DNA of 64,000 nucleotides, from assembly GCA_031552535.1 (NCBI GenBank), contig JAVBMJ010000041.1, forward strand, positions 13,715-77,714, read 5' to 3'. Of this stretch, positions 34,839-44,821 are shown piece by piece. Within the stretch, counting starts at the first letter, position 1. Every line of letters starts with the position of its first letter. This DNA comes from JAVBMJ01 sp031552535. GTDB lineage: Bacteria > Bacteroidota > Bacteroidia > Bacteroidales > Rikenellaceae. The notes beneath the pieces were generated by a model, which saw nothing but the letters and a program-made list of their open reading frames with translations, had not been told where the DNA came from and did not search any database. The translations under genes were made by a program, and so were the position numbers.

Positions 34839-37800
34839 ATGCCGGAAAATCTACGCAGCTTTAGTTACACCCCGGAGATAATCGCATTATTGGAAAAGAA
34901 TGCCCGGATCGGTTGGTGGAGAATAGATTTCGGGCGTCAGACCCTGGTCTGCTCCGATTATCTGAATCAAATGCTGGGGTGGGAAGGAGGTGAAATGCCT
35001 ATAGAGCGATTCATCGCCCGCGTGAATCCGGAGCACCAGGAGAGAATAATAAGCGAGTTGTCTCTTTCGGTGAGCGAGATAGGCTATTTTGAGTACAACG
35101 TTCGCATCAACACCACCGCCGGCGACCTGTGGTTCTACCTCAACATGTGCAAAACCACGCAGCTCGAAGACGGGTCATTCGTCGGCGAAGGCTATGCCAG
35201 GTGTTTCTCGGGGGAGGATGCCGCGATGACCAGCGACCAGGTGTCTGAAAATATAGAACAGGTATTGCATTGGCAAACAGTGGCTTCACGGCTTATCCTC
35301 GATATGATATATGGCGATGAAAACGAGAAAGTTTATGAGCAGGCGCTCGATATCGTGAGGAAACGTTATTCCTGTGAAAGGGCATGCGTGATTCTGTTTG
35401 ACCATCGCCGCCAGATTTTCGGGGAGATATACGAGTCCAAGTCCGACGAATTTCCTTCCGCACCGGAGGTCTTGCTGGGAAAATCCATGGAGAATGCTCC
35501 ATGGATTGTTCCACGTATAATGTCGGGACAGGCTGTGTTTATCGACAATACCGACGGTCTTCCCGAAGAGGCGTCCCTGGAAAAAGAATTCCTGGAGCGC
35601 AACGGGGTCCATGCGTTTATGGCGGCCCCGATAGTTTCGAATAAAGGTGCATGGGGCTACCTGGCGGTAACATCTTCTTCGCCCCGCCTTTGGAGCGGGA
35701 TCGACCGTGAGTGGCTCATAGCCATGTCTTATTTCCTAAGCGCGTGTTTCGAGCTCAACCGTTCGCAAAATGCGCTTGCAAGCGAAGGTGAATACCTTAA
35801 GTCGTTGTATATGAATATGCCTTTGGGTTTTGCACGCCTGAGGCTGGTCTATAATGACGAGAAGGTACGCGATTTCATAATATCCGATGCCAACGCAACA
35901 ATGGGGCTTCATGCCGGCATTCCATGCCAGAAACTTATGCTGGCGAGGGGAGACGATATTAAATGCATATTTGCGGGCATCGACGATTTGATCGAGATAT
36001 TTGCTGAGATTGTTGTAGACAACGGTTTTGTCGAGAGAGAAACCGTCAATGTAAAGACGGGCCGCCATTACCGTAATACATTTTATTCGCCGGGAGACAG
36101 GGAGGTGGTGGTGCTTTCGATGGACATCACGGAAAAGGTCGCCGCAAATGCGGCTTTGCATCGAAGCGAAGAGATGTTCCGTATGGTTTACCAGCACATT
36201 CCCGTAGGTATAGAGTTGTATGACAGGAGTGGCAAAATGGTGGGAGCCAACGGAGCCGCATGCGAGATATTCGGATATAAATCCCTCGACGGCGTTCTGG
36301 GCACCAATCTTTTCGATTGGCCCTCGCTGATGAGCAATCCACAGGCTGCGGCAGACATAAGGGCGGGTAACGATGCTTCGTTCGATTTCACATTCGATTT
36401 CAAAGAGATGGATCCCGACCTGACCAGCCATAGGTCGGTGAAACATTTATCGATGCAGTGCACCGTGATGCGCGATATAGATGGAAATACCGAAAATTAT
36501 CTTTTGCTGGTCATAGACAACACCGAAAAAATAAGGACATATCTCGACCTGAAGAAATTCCAGACCGACTTCGATTCCATATCCGGCTTTGCCCAGGTGG
36601 GACTTTTCACATGGGACATTCCCTCCGACACATTGATGGCCACCGACCAGTGGTATAATAATACGACCATAAAGAGAGGTGAAAACTTGAGCGACCTTGT
36701 CCGCGTTGTCCACCCTGGCGACTATGAACGTCTTAAAGATTTTTTGAGAGAAGTCAAGGCGGGAGAGATAACCGAATTCGACACCGAGGCGCGGATCAGG
36801 TTTGACGGCGGTTGGCGTTGGCTGCGGTGTATGTGCAAGGTAGGCCGTTTCGATGCGGAAGGCAATGCGGTGGAGTTGACGGGGATGAATCTCGACATTA
36901 CAGAGATGAAGGCTTTCGAGCAGAGTCTTCTCGACGCCAAACTCAAGGCCGAGGAATCAGATCGTCTGAAATCCTCGTTTCTTGCAAGCATGAGTCACGA
37001 GATACGTACTCCGCTTAATGCCATAGTTGGTTTTTCGGGGCTGCTCGCTTATGTCGACAACCCTGAGACGCGCGATGAGTATGTGGATATAATCCACCGC
37101 AATAACGAACAACTTCTACAACTGGTCAACGATATTCTCGATTTTTCTATCATAGAAGCAGGTATCCTCAGTATAATTCCAGCCGAGATCAATGTCAACC
37201 GGATGCTGGAACAGGTGATGGAGAAACATATCGACAAAGTGTCTTCCGACGTCCGTCTGTTTTTCGAGCCTTCGGGGGAGGACGTAAAGATATACAGTGA
37301 CGAGACCCGGTTGCAGCAGGTGCTATCGAATTTTGTGGGAAATGCCATCAAGTTCACCCTCCGGGGCTTTATACAACTCAAGTATGAGTTGCGGGACCGC
37401 GATATTATTTTCTCAGTTTGCGATACGGGTATCGGCATGACTGAAGAGCAGGTGTCGCGGGTATTCGACAGGTTTGTTAAATTTGACGAATTTTCACCCG
37501 GGACAGGTCTTGGGCTCTCGGTCTGCAAGAGCGTGGTGGATGTGTTGGGAGGTACTGTCGGGGTTGAATCCAAGCCGGGAGCCGGCTCCCGGTTCTGGTT
37601 CAGGATTCCCGTTTCCCACACCCGGTCGGCTAACAAAGAGAAGAAAGTGGTTAAACAGGATAAGGTTGCGGTCCCTATTTCCGCCGCGCGTCCTACGATA
37701 CTCGTTGCCGAAGACTCCGAAAGCAACTATGTGCTTCTGTCTGTAATATTGCGTAACGATTTCCATTTGCTACATGCCCGTAACGGCCAGGAGGCGGTTG

Positions 37801-38066
37801 ATCTGTACAAAGAGCACAAACCCGACCTTATACTTATGGATATCAAGATGCCTGTTATGGGAGGACTCGAGGCGACGCGAATAATACGCGGGCTCGACAA
37901 TGCAATACCCATAGTTGCTCTCACAGCCTACGCTTTCGACAGTGATCGCAAGGCAGCGTTCGACGCAGGATGTACCGGATTTTTATCCAAACCTATCATG
38001 GCCTCGACCGTTAAGGATAGCCTGCGGATGTTCCTCGATGGGAAGGAGCCGGTTCCGGGGATATAG
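34839..38066 (+). CDS. PAS/GAF hybrid sensor histidine kinase with C-terminal receiver
   Basis: 1075 residues from the ATG at 34839. No membrane segment is evident after this start, so a soluble cytoplasmic sensor is expected. Order of domains: an N-terminal PAS (about 10-130), a GAF domain (about 150-300), three further PAS-like domains (to about 690), HisKA with SHEIRTPLNAI (phospho-acceptor His about 719), HATPase with NAIKFT and DTGIGM, and a receiver with phospho-acceptor Asp about 1000 (LILMDIKMP). No DNA-binding output domain is present, so phosphate must pass to another protein. Its signal is unknown; the divergent fucosidase gene is a possible target only by position. Confidence 0.93.
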   Translation: MPENLRSFSYTPEIIALLEKNARIGWWRIDFGRQTLVCSDYLNQMLGWEGGEMPIERFIARVNPEHQERIISELSLSVSEIGYFEYNVRINTTAGDLWFYLNMCKTTQLEDGSFVGEGYARCFSGEDAAMTSDQVSENIEQVLHWQTVASRLILDMIYGDENEKVYEQALDIVRKRYSCERACVILFDHRRQIFGEIYESKSDEFPSAPEVLLGKSMENAPWIVPRIMSGQAVFIDNTDGLPEEASLEKEFLERNGVHAFMAAPIVSNKGAWGYLAVTSSSPRLWSGIDREWLIAMSYFLSACFELNRSQNALASEGEYLKSLYMNMPLGFARLRLVYNDEKVRDFIISDANATMGLHAGIPCQKLMLARGDDIKCIFAGIDDLIEIFAEIVVDNGFVERETVNVKTGRHYRNTFYSPGDREVVVLSMDITEKVAANAALHRSEEMFRMVYQHIPVGIELYDRSGKMVGANGAACEIFGYKSLDGVLGTNLFDWPSLMSNPQAAADIRAGNDASFDFTFDFKEMDPDLTSHRSVKHLSMQCTVMRDIDGNTENYLLLVIDNTEKIRTYLDLKKFQTDFDSISGFAQVGLFTWDIPSDTLMATDQWYNNTTIKRGENLSDLVRVVHPGDYERLKDFLREVKAGEITEFDTEARIRFDGGWRWLRCMCKVGRFDAEGNAVELTGMNLDITEMKAFEQSLLDAKLKAEESDRLKSSFLASMSHEIRTPLNAIVGFSGLLAYVDNPETRDEYVDIIHRNNEQLLQLVNDILDFSIIEAGILSIIPAEINVNRMLEQVMEKHIDKVSSDVRLFFEPSGEDVKIYSDETRLQQVLSNFVGNAIKFTLRGFIQLKYELRDRDIIFSVCDTGIGMTEEQVSRVFDRFVKFDEFSPGTGLGLSVCKSVVDVLGGTVGVESKPGAGSRFWFRIPVSHTRSANKEKKVVKQDKVAVPISAARPTILVAEDSESNYVLLSVILRNDFHLLHARNGQEAVDLYKEHKPDLILMDIKMPVMGGLEATRIIRGLDNAIPIVALTAYAFDSDRKAAFDAGCTGFLSKPIMASTVKDSLRMFLDGKEPVPGI

Positions 38067-38141
38067 TACTCCCCTGCGAGGGATGTCATGTGGCTTTGAT
38101 AAACTGTTTAAATCCGGCTTATAAGTCTGTCTAAACCGGAT

Positions 38142-38171
38142 TTAAGTGATTGATTATTGTCAATCACTTAA
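38142..38171 (+). repeat. 12-bp perfect hairpin after the kinase gene
   Basis: TTAAGTGATTGA and TCAATCACTTAA pair around TTATTG; GCGGTTTTT follows. It adjoins a palindrome related to the CTGTTTAAAT/GTCTGTCTAAA family at about 38100-38145. It may contribute to termination. Confidence 0.5.
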
Positions 38172-38240
38172 GCGGTTTTTGAGAAGACCGGTTGCGTTTT
38201 AAGGGAAACAAAACCCAGGTTATTTTTGGGTTGCATTACC

Positions 38241-38282
38241 AAAAAAGGATTGGCCGCGCGATTGCGCGGCCAATCCTTTTTT
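38241..38282 (+). terminator. Strong bidirectional terminator
   Basis: A GC-rich 19-bp stem (GGATTGGCCGCGC with GCGCGGCCAATCC as core) closes on GATT, with six A before it and six T after it. It can stop transcription from the kinase gene on the plus strand and from the opposite side. Confidence 0.9.
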
Positions 38283-38383
38283 CGCTTTCCCTGCATCCGG
38301 CTCCTTACGGGAGGAAAGGCGTGGTGTGTAGATGCCCGGTGTAGGCCGCCTCTCCTTCATTGGATAAACATCTCCTCAAACAA

Positions 38384-38413
38384 TTTGGGCGTGCTACGAG
38401 GAGCACGCCCAAA
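38384..38413 (-). terminator. Terminator after the EF-G paralogue
   Basis: TTTGGGCGTGCT and AGCACGCCCAAA form a perfect 12-bp stem around ACGAGG, 38 bases after the stop of the EF-G-like gene on the minus strand. The following stretch on that strand is TTG TTTG, a weak U-tract. Confidence 0.7.
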
Positions 38414-38450
38414 CCGGAGTATCCTTCCCCCGGGAGTTATTCCTATTCGG

Positions 38451-40607
38451 TTATTCGTCCTTGTCGGTGTCGGCGTATGCCTTCAAAAGCTTGTCCTGTA
38501 CGTCGGCCGGAACCTGCTCATAGGAGGCGAACTTCATGGTATAGGTAGCACGTCCGTTGGTAAGTGAACTCAGCGTCGTTGAATAACGGTACATTTCCGC
38601 CAGAGGTACGCGGGCGACCAGGCGGTCGAACCCTTTTTCCGAAGTCATACCCTCGATCATGGCGCGGCGGTTCTGCAAATCGCTCATCACATCACCCATC
38701 CTGTCCGACGGCACCAACACCTCGACAGTGTAGATAGGCTCCATGATCTTGGGACCCGCTTTGCGGAATGCTTCCTTGAACGCGTTACGTCCCGCCAGTT
38801 TGAACGAGATTTCGTTCGAATCCACCGGGTGCATCTTGCCGTCGTAGACCACCACGCGGATGTCGCGGGCATAGGAACCCGTAAGAGGGCCTTCGTCCAT
38901 CTTCTCCATGATACCCTTCAGGATCGCGGGCATGAAACGCGCGTCGATAGAGCCGCCAACAATTGAACTGTAATACTCCAATACGCCGCCCCATTCGAGG
39001 TTGTAGACCTCCTTATTTTTAACGCTCACCGGAATCTCCTTGCCGTCGATTTTATACTTGCCCGGCTCGGGCATTCCTTCGTAGTAGGGCTCTATCAACA
39101 GGTGAACCTCGCCGAACTGTCCCGCACCGCCCGACTGCTTTTTATGGCGGTAGTCGGCGGCGGCGATCTTGGTTATCGTCTCGCGGTAAGGTATCTTGGG
39201 AGCGAAAAATTCGACGTCGATCTTGTTATTGTTGGCCAACTGCCACTTCAGGATATTTAGATGATGTTCGCCTTGTCCCTGTATTATGATCTGTTTCAGT
39301 TCTTTGGAATACTCCACAAGGATTGACGGGTCTTCGAACCTGGCGCGGTTGAGCAATTCTCCCAGTTTCTCGTCGTCGGCAGCTTTGACAGCCTTTATGG
39401 CTGCACGGTAACGCGGTTCGGGGAATGTGATGGGCGCCAGTGTGATGGGTGCAGACGGAGCGGCAAGCGTGTCGTTGGTCTTGGTGCCCTTGAGTTTCAC
39501 TGTGCAACCTATGTCGCCGGCATTCATTTCGGTGACTTTGTTACGGATCTTTCCGGCGACAGAGAATATCTGTGAAATTTTTTCGCGGTTTCCAGTACGT
39601 GTATTTACAAGTTCCATCCCTTCGGTGAGTTTACCGCGGATAACCCTGAAATAGCTGATCTCACCCAGGTGCTGCTCGACAGTGCTCTTGAAAACGAACA
39701 ATGCAGCCGGCGCATCGGTAAGCGGCTCGATCTCCTCACCCTCGACAGTCTTGAAGTTAGGCGCCTTGATCGGCCCCGGAGCGACGTTGATTATGAACTC
39801 CATCAATCGTTTAGTGCCTATGTCTTTTTTACCCGAGGCACAGAATACCGGCATCAGGTCGCGTTTGGCCAGACCGAGCTTGAGTCCGGAACGCATCTCG
39901 TCCTGAGTGAGACCGCCCTTCTCGAAATAGAGTTCCATCAGCGCCTCGTCGTTCTCGGCCGCCGCTTCCACCAATATATTATGAAGTTCTGTGGCGTGCT
40001 CCATCTCCGAGGCCGGAATATCGAACTCTTCCCTCAGGCCGGTGTCGCCCTTGAACTTATACATCTTCATCATCAGCACATCGATGAATGCGTCGAATCC
40101 CACCCCCGGGTTAACGGGATACTGTACTATTACCGGTCTGACCTGCGATGCATTCTGGATCGATTCCAGGGTCGACTCCCAGTTGGCTTTTTCGGCGTCC
40201 AACTGGTTGATAAGGGCGATCACGGGCTTCTCCTGTTTGCGGGCGTAACGCGCCTGTATTTCGGTTCCCACCTCGAATCCGTTCTGGGCGTTGATAACCA
40301 TCACGCCGACATCGGCCACCTTAAAGGCCGAAAAAAGGCTGCCGCAGAAATCATCCGATCCGGGAGTGTCGATGATGTTGAGTTTGCATCCCATAAATTC
40401 GGTAAAAAGGATCGTCGAAAAGATCGAACGCTTGTAGATGTGTTCGAGTTCCGTGTTGTCCGAAAGCGTGTTGTCGCTCTCTACACTACCCCTGCGGTCT
40501 ATCACCTTGCCCTCAAAGGCCATAGCTTCGGCAAGGGTAGTTTTCCCCGAGCCGGGCGCACCGATAAGAACTATGTTCTTAATCTCGTTGGTCGGATATG
40601 TCTTCAT
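38451..40607 (-). CDS. Elongation factor G paralogue (EF-G2)
   Basis: 718 residues with all five EF-G domains. The P-loop is GAPGSGKTT (16-24) in place of the usual AHIDAGKTT. Switch II reads DTPGSDDF (80-87), so the His that activates water in EF-G is Ser84. The base-specificity motif is NQLD instead of NKMD. Family knowledge: Bacteroides have an EF-G2 that supports translocation without GTP hydrolysis and helps survival under carbon limitation. The substitutions seen here fit that group. It is transcribed alone, with a hairpin terminator, and diverges from the S41 protease gene. Confidence 0.9.
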   Translation of the reverse strand: MKTYPTNEIKNIVLIGAPGSGKTTLAEAMAFEGKVIDRRGSVESDNTLSDNTELEHIYKRSIFSTILFTEFMGCKLNIIDTPGSDDFCGSLFSAFKVADVGVMVINAQNGFEVGTEIQARYARKQEKPVIALINQLDAEKANWESTLESIQNASQVRPVIVQYPVNPGVGFDAFIDVLMMKMYKFKGDTGLREEFDIPASEMEHATELHNILVEAAAENDEALMELYFEKGGLTQDEMRSGLKLGLAKRDLMPVFCASGKKDIGTKRLMEFIINVAPGPIKAPNFKTVEGEEIEPLTDAPAALFVFKSTVEQHLGEISYFRVIRGKLTEGMELVNTRTGNREKISQIFSVAGKIRNKVTEMNAGDIGCTVKLKGTKTNDTLAAPSAPITLAPITFPEPRYRAAIKAVKAADDEKLGELLNRARFEDPSILVEYSKELKQIIIQGQGEHHLNILKWQLANNNKIDVEFFAPKIPYRETITKIAAADYRHKKQSGGAGQFGEVHLLIEPYYEGMPEPGKYKIDGKEIPVSVKNKEVYNLEWGGVLEYYSSIVGGSIDARFMPAILKGIMEKMDEGPLTGSYARDIRVVVYDGKMHPVDSNEISFKLAGRNAFKEAFRKAGPKIMEPIYTVEVLVPSDRMGDVMSDLQNRRAMIEGMTSEKGFDRLVARVPLAEMYRYSTTLSSLTNGRATYTMKFASYEQVPADVQDKLLKAYADTDKDE

Positions 40608-40753
40608 AGGTTAACAAAAACTGGATTAGGTTAATATTAATTTAGGTTTTTTATCGTTTGGTTTATGGTTTTGTTTTCGAACCCTAAATATATTAATTTT
40701 TTACATAACAAACCCTATTAGGGTGAAACTTTTATTTTTTTCTGGTATTTTAT

Positions 40754-40761
40754 TAATTTTG
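40754..40761 (+). promoter_or_regulatory. Promoter of the S41 protease gene
   Basis: TAATTTTG matches TAnnTTTG but lies only 5 bases before the annotated ATG, so the transcript would be almost leaderless or translation would start at a later Met (residue 4). Confidence 0.5.
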
Positions 40762-40766
40762 CAGCC

Positions 40767-42215
40767 ATGAGATGGATGGTGATAAAAAGTTCACGTGTGT
40801 TGTTGTCGGTGGCGGTGATTGCCACGGTCGTCATGGCCGGAGGATGCAAAAAGGATGATTCGCTGATTGTCGATGCGGAAAGCGTAAATCAGTGGGTGTA
40901 TACGACCTTGGAAAACAGTTATCTGTGGGGCTACTCGATGCCCCGGTTCGCGTCGACCGATACGGCGTTGGATCCCGGTAAATATTTCGATTCCCAGTTG
41001 CGTTACCGCACAACATCGGGAAGTATCGCGAACGATGTTTATGGCGACCGTTTTTCGAAGGTGGTACAGCGTAGCACAGCCTCTTCCGCCATGTCGGCCA
41101 GGTTTCGTTTCCGGGAGGAGGAATATGCGTCGACCGACAGGGAGAGCGGCTTCGGATTTGAGTACAGGATATTTCTGATCAACTCTTCGGATGTAGTTTA
41201 TGCCCAGATAATATATGTCCATCCCGGGTCCCCGGCCGATAAGGCCGGCCTGAAACGTGGCGACACATTCAATGCTATCGGCACGGAGGCGATGCCGATT
41301 AGCCGTAGCCGCTACAGCGAATTGATGCTGCAAAACGAAGTGACGTTGTCGATGTCGTCGGGAGATGCCGGAAGCATCACGCTCACCCGCGCCGAATACG
41401 ACGATGATCCGGTGCTGTTCGACAGCGTATTCGAGCTTTCGACCAGGACGGGATATCTGGTCTATAACCATTTTACCAATGGTTCGACCGGGCAATACAG
41501 TTCCAAACTTTCACGGGTTTTCGCGCGTTTCAAACAGCGCGGTGTGCGCTATCTGATCCTCGACCTGCGTTATAACGGCGGTGGCGAGTTGACTGCGGCC
41601 CGGCGTCTGGCGAGTTTCATAGTAGGCGACCAGCGTCTGGGAGGCAACATGCTTTATAAGGAAGATCGCAGCAGTTATAATAATCCGCAGGCTTTTGCCG
41701 CGGAGAAATTCATGAATCCGTCCGATATCGGAGGTAATAATATAGGCGCGGAGAAGGTATTCGTACTCACGTCGTCCAATACGGCTTCGGCCAGCGAGTT
41801 GATTATTCATGCCCTTCGGCCGTTTTACGGGGCTAACCTTGTACATGTCGGCGAGCGTACACTGGGGAAGAATCTCGGTGGTTCTACGATAACTAATAAG
41901 CGGTATTTGTGGGAAATACATCCTATGACCATCAGGATCCACAATATAAACAAGGTGTCGGGCTATGAAAACGGGTTGGTGCCCGATGTGAAGGCTACCG
42001 AATTGGGTTCAGGAGGTTTTATAGGGGATTTCGGCGATGCCAGGCATGAGTTGTTGCTCAATGCGGCTATCTCGATGATAGACCCCTCGATAAATAAAGC
42101 CAAAGGTTACCCGACGGCGGTAAAGGGAATGGCGCAGGGAGTGTCGCCGCAGGCGTCAGGGAACGTTGTGCCTGAACTGTCGGTGTGGCGTGAAGAGTTG
42201 GTTGCCGACAGGTGA
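40767..42215 (+). CDS. S41-family C-terminal processing protease, PDZ-containing lipoprotein
   Basis: 482 residues. SPII signal with lipobox VMAGGC. An N-terminal helical cap precedes a PDZ domain (about 140-220, VHPGSPADKAGLKRGD). The S41 core has LILDLRYNGGGE and SSNTASASELI, with catalytic Ser343 followed by Glu, and a later GKNLGGS. Such proteases trim or degrade envelope proteins in the periplasm. The gene stands alone. Confidence 0.9.
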   Translation: MRWMVIKSSRVLLSVAVIATVVMAGGCKKDDSLIVDAESVNQWVYTTLENSYLWGYSMPRFASTDTALDPGKYFDSQLRYRTTSGSIANDVYGDRFSKVVQRSTASSAMSARFRFREEEYASTDRESGFGFEYRIFLINSSDVVYAQIIYVHPGSPADKAGLKRGDTFNAIGTEAMPISRSRYSELMLQNEVTLSMSSGDAGSITLTRAEYDDDPVLFDSVFELSTRTGYLVYNHFTNGSTGQYSSKLSRVFARFKQRGVRYLILDLRYNGGGELTAARRLASFIVGDQRLGGNMLYKEDRSSYNNPQAFAAEKFMNPSDIGGNNIGAEKVFVLTSSNTASASELIIHALRPFYGANLVHVGERTLGKNLGGSTITNKRYLWEIHPMTIRIHNINKVSGYENGLVPDVKATELGSGGFIGDFGDARHELLLNAAISMIDPSINKAKGYPTAVKGMAQGVSPQASGNVVPELSVWREELVADR

Positions 42216-42389
42216 TGCCGTTTTGCCGGCTGCCGGCGGCTCTGGAGAGCATGCCGGGCAGGCGCAATGTTCGGATTTATACGGGAGCGGGCTTGAGCGT
42301 TCCCGTTTTTCATGGCATTTTGATCATGTATAAATCACCCTCTAAGCGTAGATTATGCGCCGGGACTTCGTGGATAAAGTATTATTATG

Positions 42390-42397
42390 TATATTTG
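42390..42397 (+). promoter_or_regulatory. Promoter of the glycosidase gene row
   Basis: TATATTTG matches TAnnTTTG, 68 bases before the GH20 start. No equally good box is seen in the short gaps before the next three genes. Confidence 0.6.
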
Positions 42398-42465
42398 CTA
42401 CCGAACCTTCAAAGATGTGTCGTTATCCGGAGGTAACTGCTAACGTTCCCGTGAGGGAAAGATAA

Positions 42466-44766
42466 ATGAAGAATATGATCCGTAAATCTTTTTTCCCGGC
42501 CTTGCTGTGCGTAATGCTTATGGCCGTGTCGTGCTGTGAGCGCAGCGCCGAACCCGCAGAAGTGTCGCTTATCCCGCAACCCTCAGAGATAGGGATGGGC
42601 AAGGGTGTTTTCCACGTCAGGAAGGATATGAAAGTGGTGTGCCGCGACGAGCGGTTGATGCCTGCGGCACAGTATCTGGCCGAAGCGCTCGGCGGACTTG
42701 TCGACGACGATATAGCTGTGTCGGGGAATGGAAAGATAGTATTTGAGATAGATACCGCCCTGACGGACGGAGGCTATGTCCTGGACGTATCCAAACGGCG
42801 CATTACGATGGCGGCCTCGGGCGCGGAGGGCATTGTCTCGGCGATAGCCACCCTGAGACAGTTGCTGCCTGCGTATGCGGGAATGGATGGGGTGAAGAAG
42901 GAATTGGTGATACCGGTCATGCGGATAAAGGATGCGCCGCGCTTCGAGTGGCGCGGGCTCATGCTCGATGCGGCACGCCACTTCTGGACCAAGGAAGAGA
43001 TCAAGAAGATACTCGACCTGATGGCTCAGTACAAACTCAATAAATTCCACTGGCACCTCACCGACGACCAGGGGTGGCGCATAGAGATAAAGGCGTATCC
43101 GGAGTTGACGGAAAAGGCGGCGTGGCGCAAGTTCAACGACCACGACAGGCTTTGCATGTCGCTCGAAAAGACGCTGGACAATCCCGATTTCGGGTTGCCG
43201 GCCGACAGGATGAAAATAGTAGGCGGCGACACTCTGTATGGCGGCTACTATTCTCAGGACGATATCCGTGAGGTAGTCTCTTATGCGGCGCGGCGCGGTA
43301 TCGACGTGCTGCCCGAGATAGATATGCCGGGGCACTTCAACGGCACCATCGAGCAATTCCCGTGGTTGTCGTGCGACGGCCAGGCGCAGAAAGGCACATG
43401 GTTCTGGTATCCGATATGCCCGGGAAAAGATACTACGCTGGAGTTCTGCAAGAATGTCTATAAGGAGGTCTTCGAGTTGTTCCCGTACGAGTACGTCCAC
43501 CTGGGAGCCGACGAGGTCGTGAAGACCAAGTGGGCGAAATGTCCCGATTGCCGGCGGAGAATAAAGGATAAGGGATTGAAGTCGGTCGAGGAGTTGCAGT
43601 CGTGGTTTGTGCACGAGATGGAGGCTTTCTTCAACGCCAATGGCAAAAAAATGGTGGGTTGGGACGAGATACAGGAGGGCGGTCTTTCGAAGACGGCTAC
43701 CGTGATGTGGTGGAGGACGTGGGCCCCTGGAACGTTGGCGCATTCGACCTCGCACGGCAACAAGGTGATAGCCTGCCCCACGGAGTGGTTATACCTGGAT
43801 TACGACCAGACGCGCGGTTCGGTGGATAAGCTATACGAATTCGACCCGGTGGCCGATTCGCTCACCGATGCGCAGAAGCAACTGGTCGTAGGGATGCAGG
43901 GAAACCTCTGGGCTGAGAGAATTCCTTCGATCCGGATCGTGGAGTACAGGTATTTTCCGCGATTGATGGTTCTCAGTGAGATAGCCTGGGTCGCCGCGGA
44001 CCGTAAGGATGCAGCGGGTTTCAAGAAGCGCCTCAACGACCATTTCGCGCGGCTCGACACAATGAAGGTCAACTACAGGATCCCGGATATGTATGGCCTT
44101 TGCAACCGGAACGTATTTATAGATACCGCGATAGTGGAGATAGCCTGTCCGTTGCCCTCGATAGCGATCCGGTATACCGACGACGGGACCGATCCTACGC
44201 TCAATTCGGCGCTTTACACCGCACCCTTTTCGGTGTGGGAAGACAGGGTGATTAAATTCAGGCAGTTCCGTCCCGATGGCTCGGCCGGCGACCCGCAGCA
44301 ATACGCTTTCCGCAAAACCGTGTATCGCGATGCCGAGACGCCGCGCGGCGAGTTGAAGCCGGGCTTGGCGGTCGTGTGGCACGACTTTGTGAAGGATTCC
44401 TGCCGCCTTATCGACAAAGGCCGGGTTTTGGGCCGCTTCGTTACTGGAAATGTTTCGATCCCTAAGGGTGTCACAGGCAATGTAGGGCTGATATTCAGGG
44501 GCTATATCGATATTCCGCAGGACGGCATATATTCGTTCGTCCTCAACAGCGACGACGGTAGCGTGTTGTGGATCGGCACGGAATTGGTGATCGACAACGA
44601 CGGCTGGCATTCGGCACTGGAAAAGAGCGGCCAGGCGGCTCTGCGCAAGGGACTGCACCCGATTGAGGTGCGCTATTTCGACCCCAACAGCGGCGTTTTG
44701 CAGTTCGGATTGCTCGCTCCCGATGGATCTATCACGATATTGGGTCCGGAGTGGTTTAAGCATTGA
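42466..44766 (+). CDS. Beta-N-acetylhexosaminidase, GH20, lipoprotein with PA14-like C-terminus
   Basis: 766 residues. SPII signal (MAVSCCE). A GH20b-type N-terminal domain, then the catalytic barrel (about 165-520) with RGLMLDAARHF, HWHLTDDQGWRIEIK and the catalytic pair Asp349-Glu350 in HLGADEV. A chitobiase-C/Fn3-associated segment follows (IRYTDDGTDPT, about 560-620), then a PA14-like module (about 640-766, DGIYSFVLNSDDGS). It releases terminal GlcNAc or GalNAc from host glycans. First gene of a row of four glycosidase genes. Confidence 0.93.
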   Translation: MKNMIRKSFFPALLCVMLMAVSCCERSAEPAEVSLIPQPSEIGMGKGVFHVRKDMKVVCRDERLMPAAQYLAEALGGLVDDDIAVSGNGKIVFEIDTALTDGGYVLDVSKRRITMAASGAEGIVSAIATLRQLLPAYAGMDGVKKELVIPVMRIKDAPRFEWRGLMLDAARHFWTKEEIKKILDLMAQYKLNKFHWHLTDDQGWRIEIKAYPELTEKAAWRKFNDHDRLCMSLEKTLDNPDFGLPADRMKIVGGDTLYGGYYSQDDIREVVSYAARRGIDVLPEIDMPGHFNGTIEQFPWLSCDGQAQKGTWFWYPICPGKDTTLEFCKNVYKEVFELFPYEYVHLGADEVVKTKWAKCPDCRRRIKDKGLKSVEELQSWFVHEMEAFFNANGKKMVGWDEIQEGGLSKTATVMWWRTWAPGTLAHSTSHGNKVIACPTEWLYLDYDQTRGSVDKLYEFDPVADSLTDAQKQLVVGMQGNLWAERIPSIRIVEYRYFPRLMVLSEIAWVAADRKDAAGFKKRLNDHFARLDTMKVNYRIPDMYGLCNRNVFIDTAIVEIACPLPSIAIRYTDDGTDPTLNSALYTAPFSVWEDRVIKFRQFRPDGSAGDPQQYAFRKTVYRDAETPRGELKPGLAVVWHDFVKDSCRLIDKGRVLGRFVTGNVSIPKGVTGNVGLIFRGYIDIPQDGIYSFVLNSDDGSVLWIGTELVIDNDGWHSALEKSGQAALRKGLHPIEVRYFDPNSGVLQFGLLAPDGSITILGPEWFKH

Positions 44767-44821
44767 CCCCTGAGATTTTTATAAAGAAAGCCCAAGTATC
44801 CCGGCAGCCTGCCTCGTGCTT

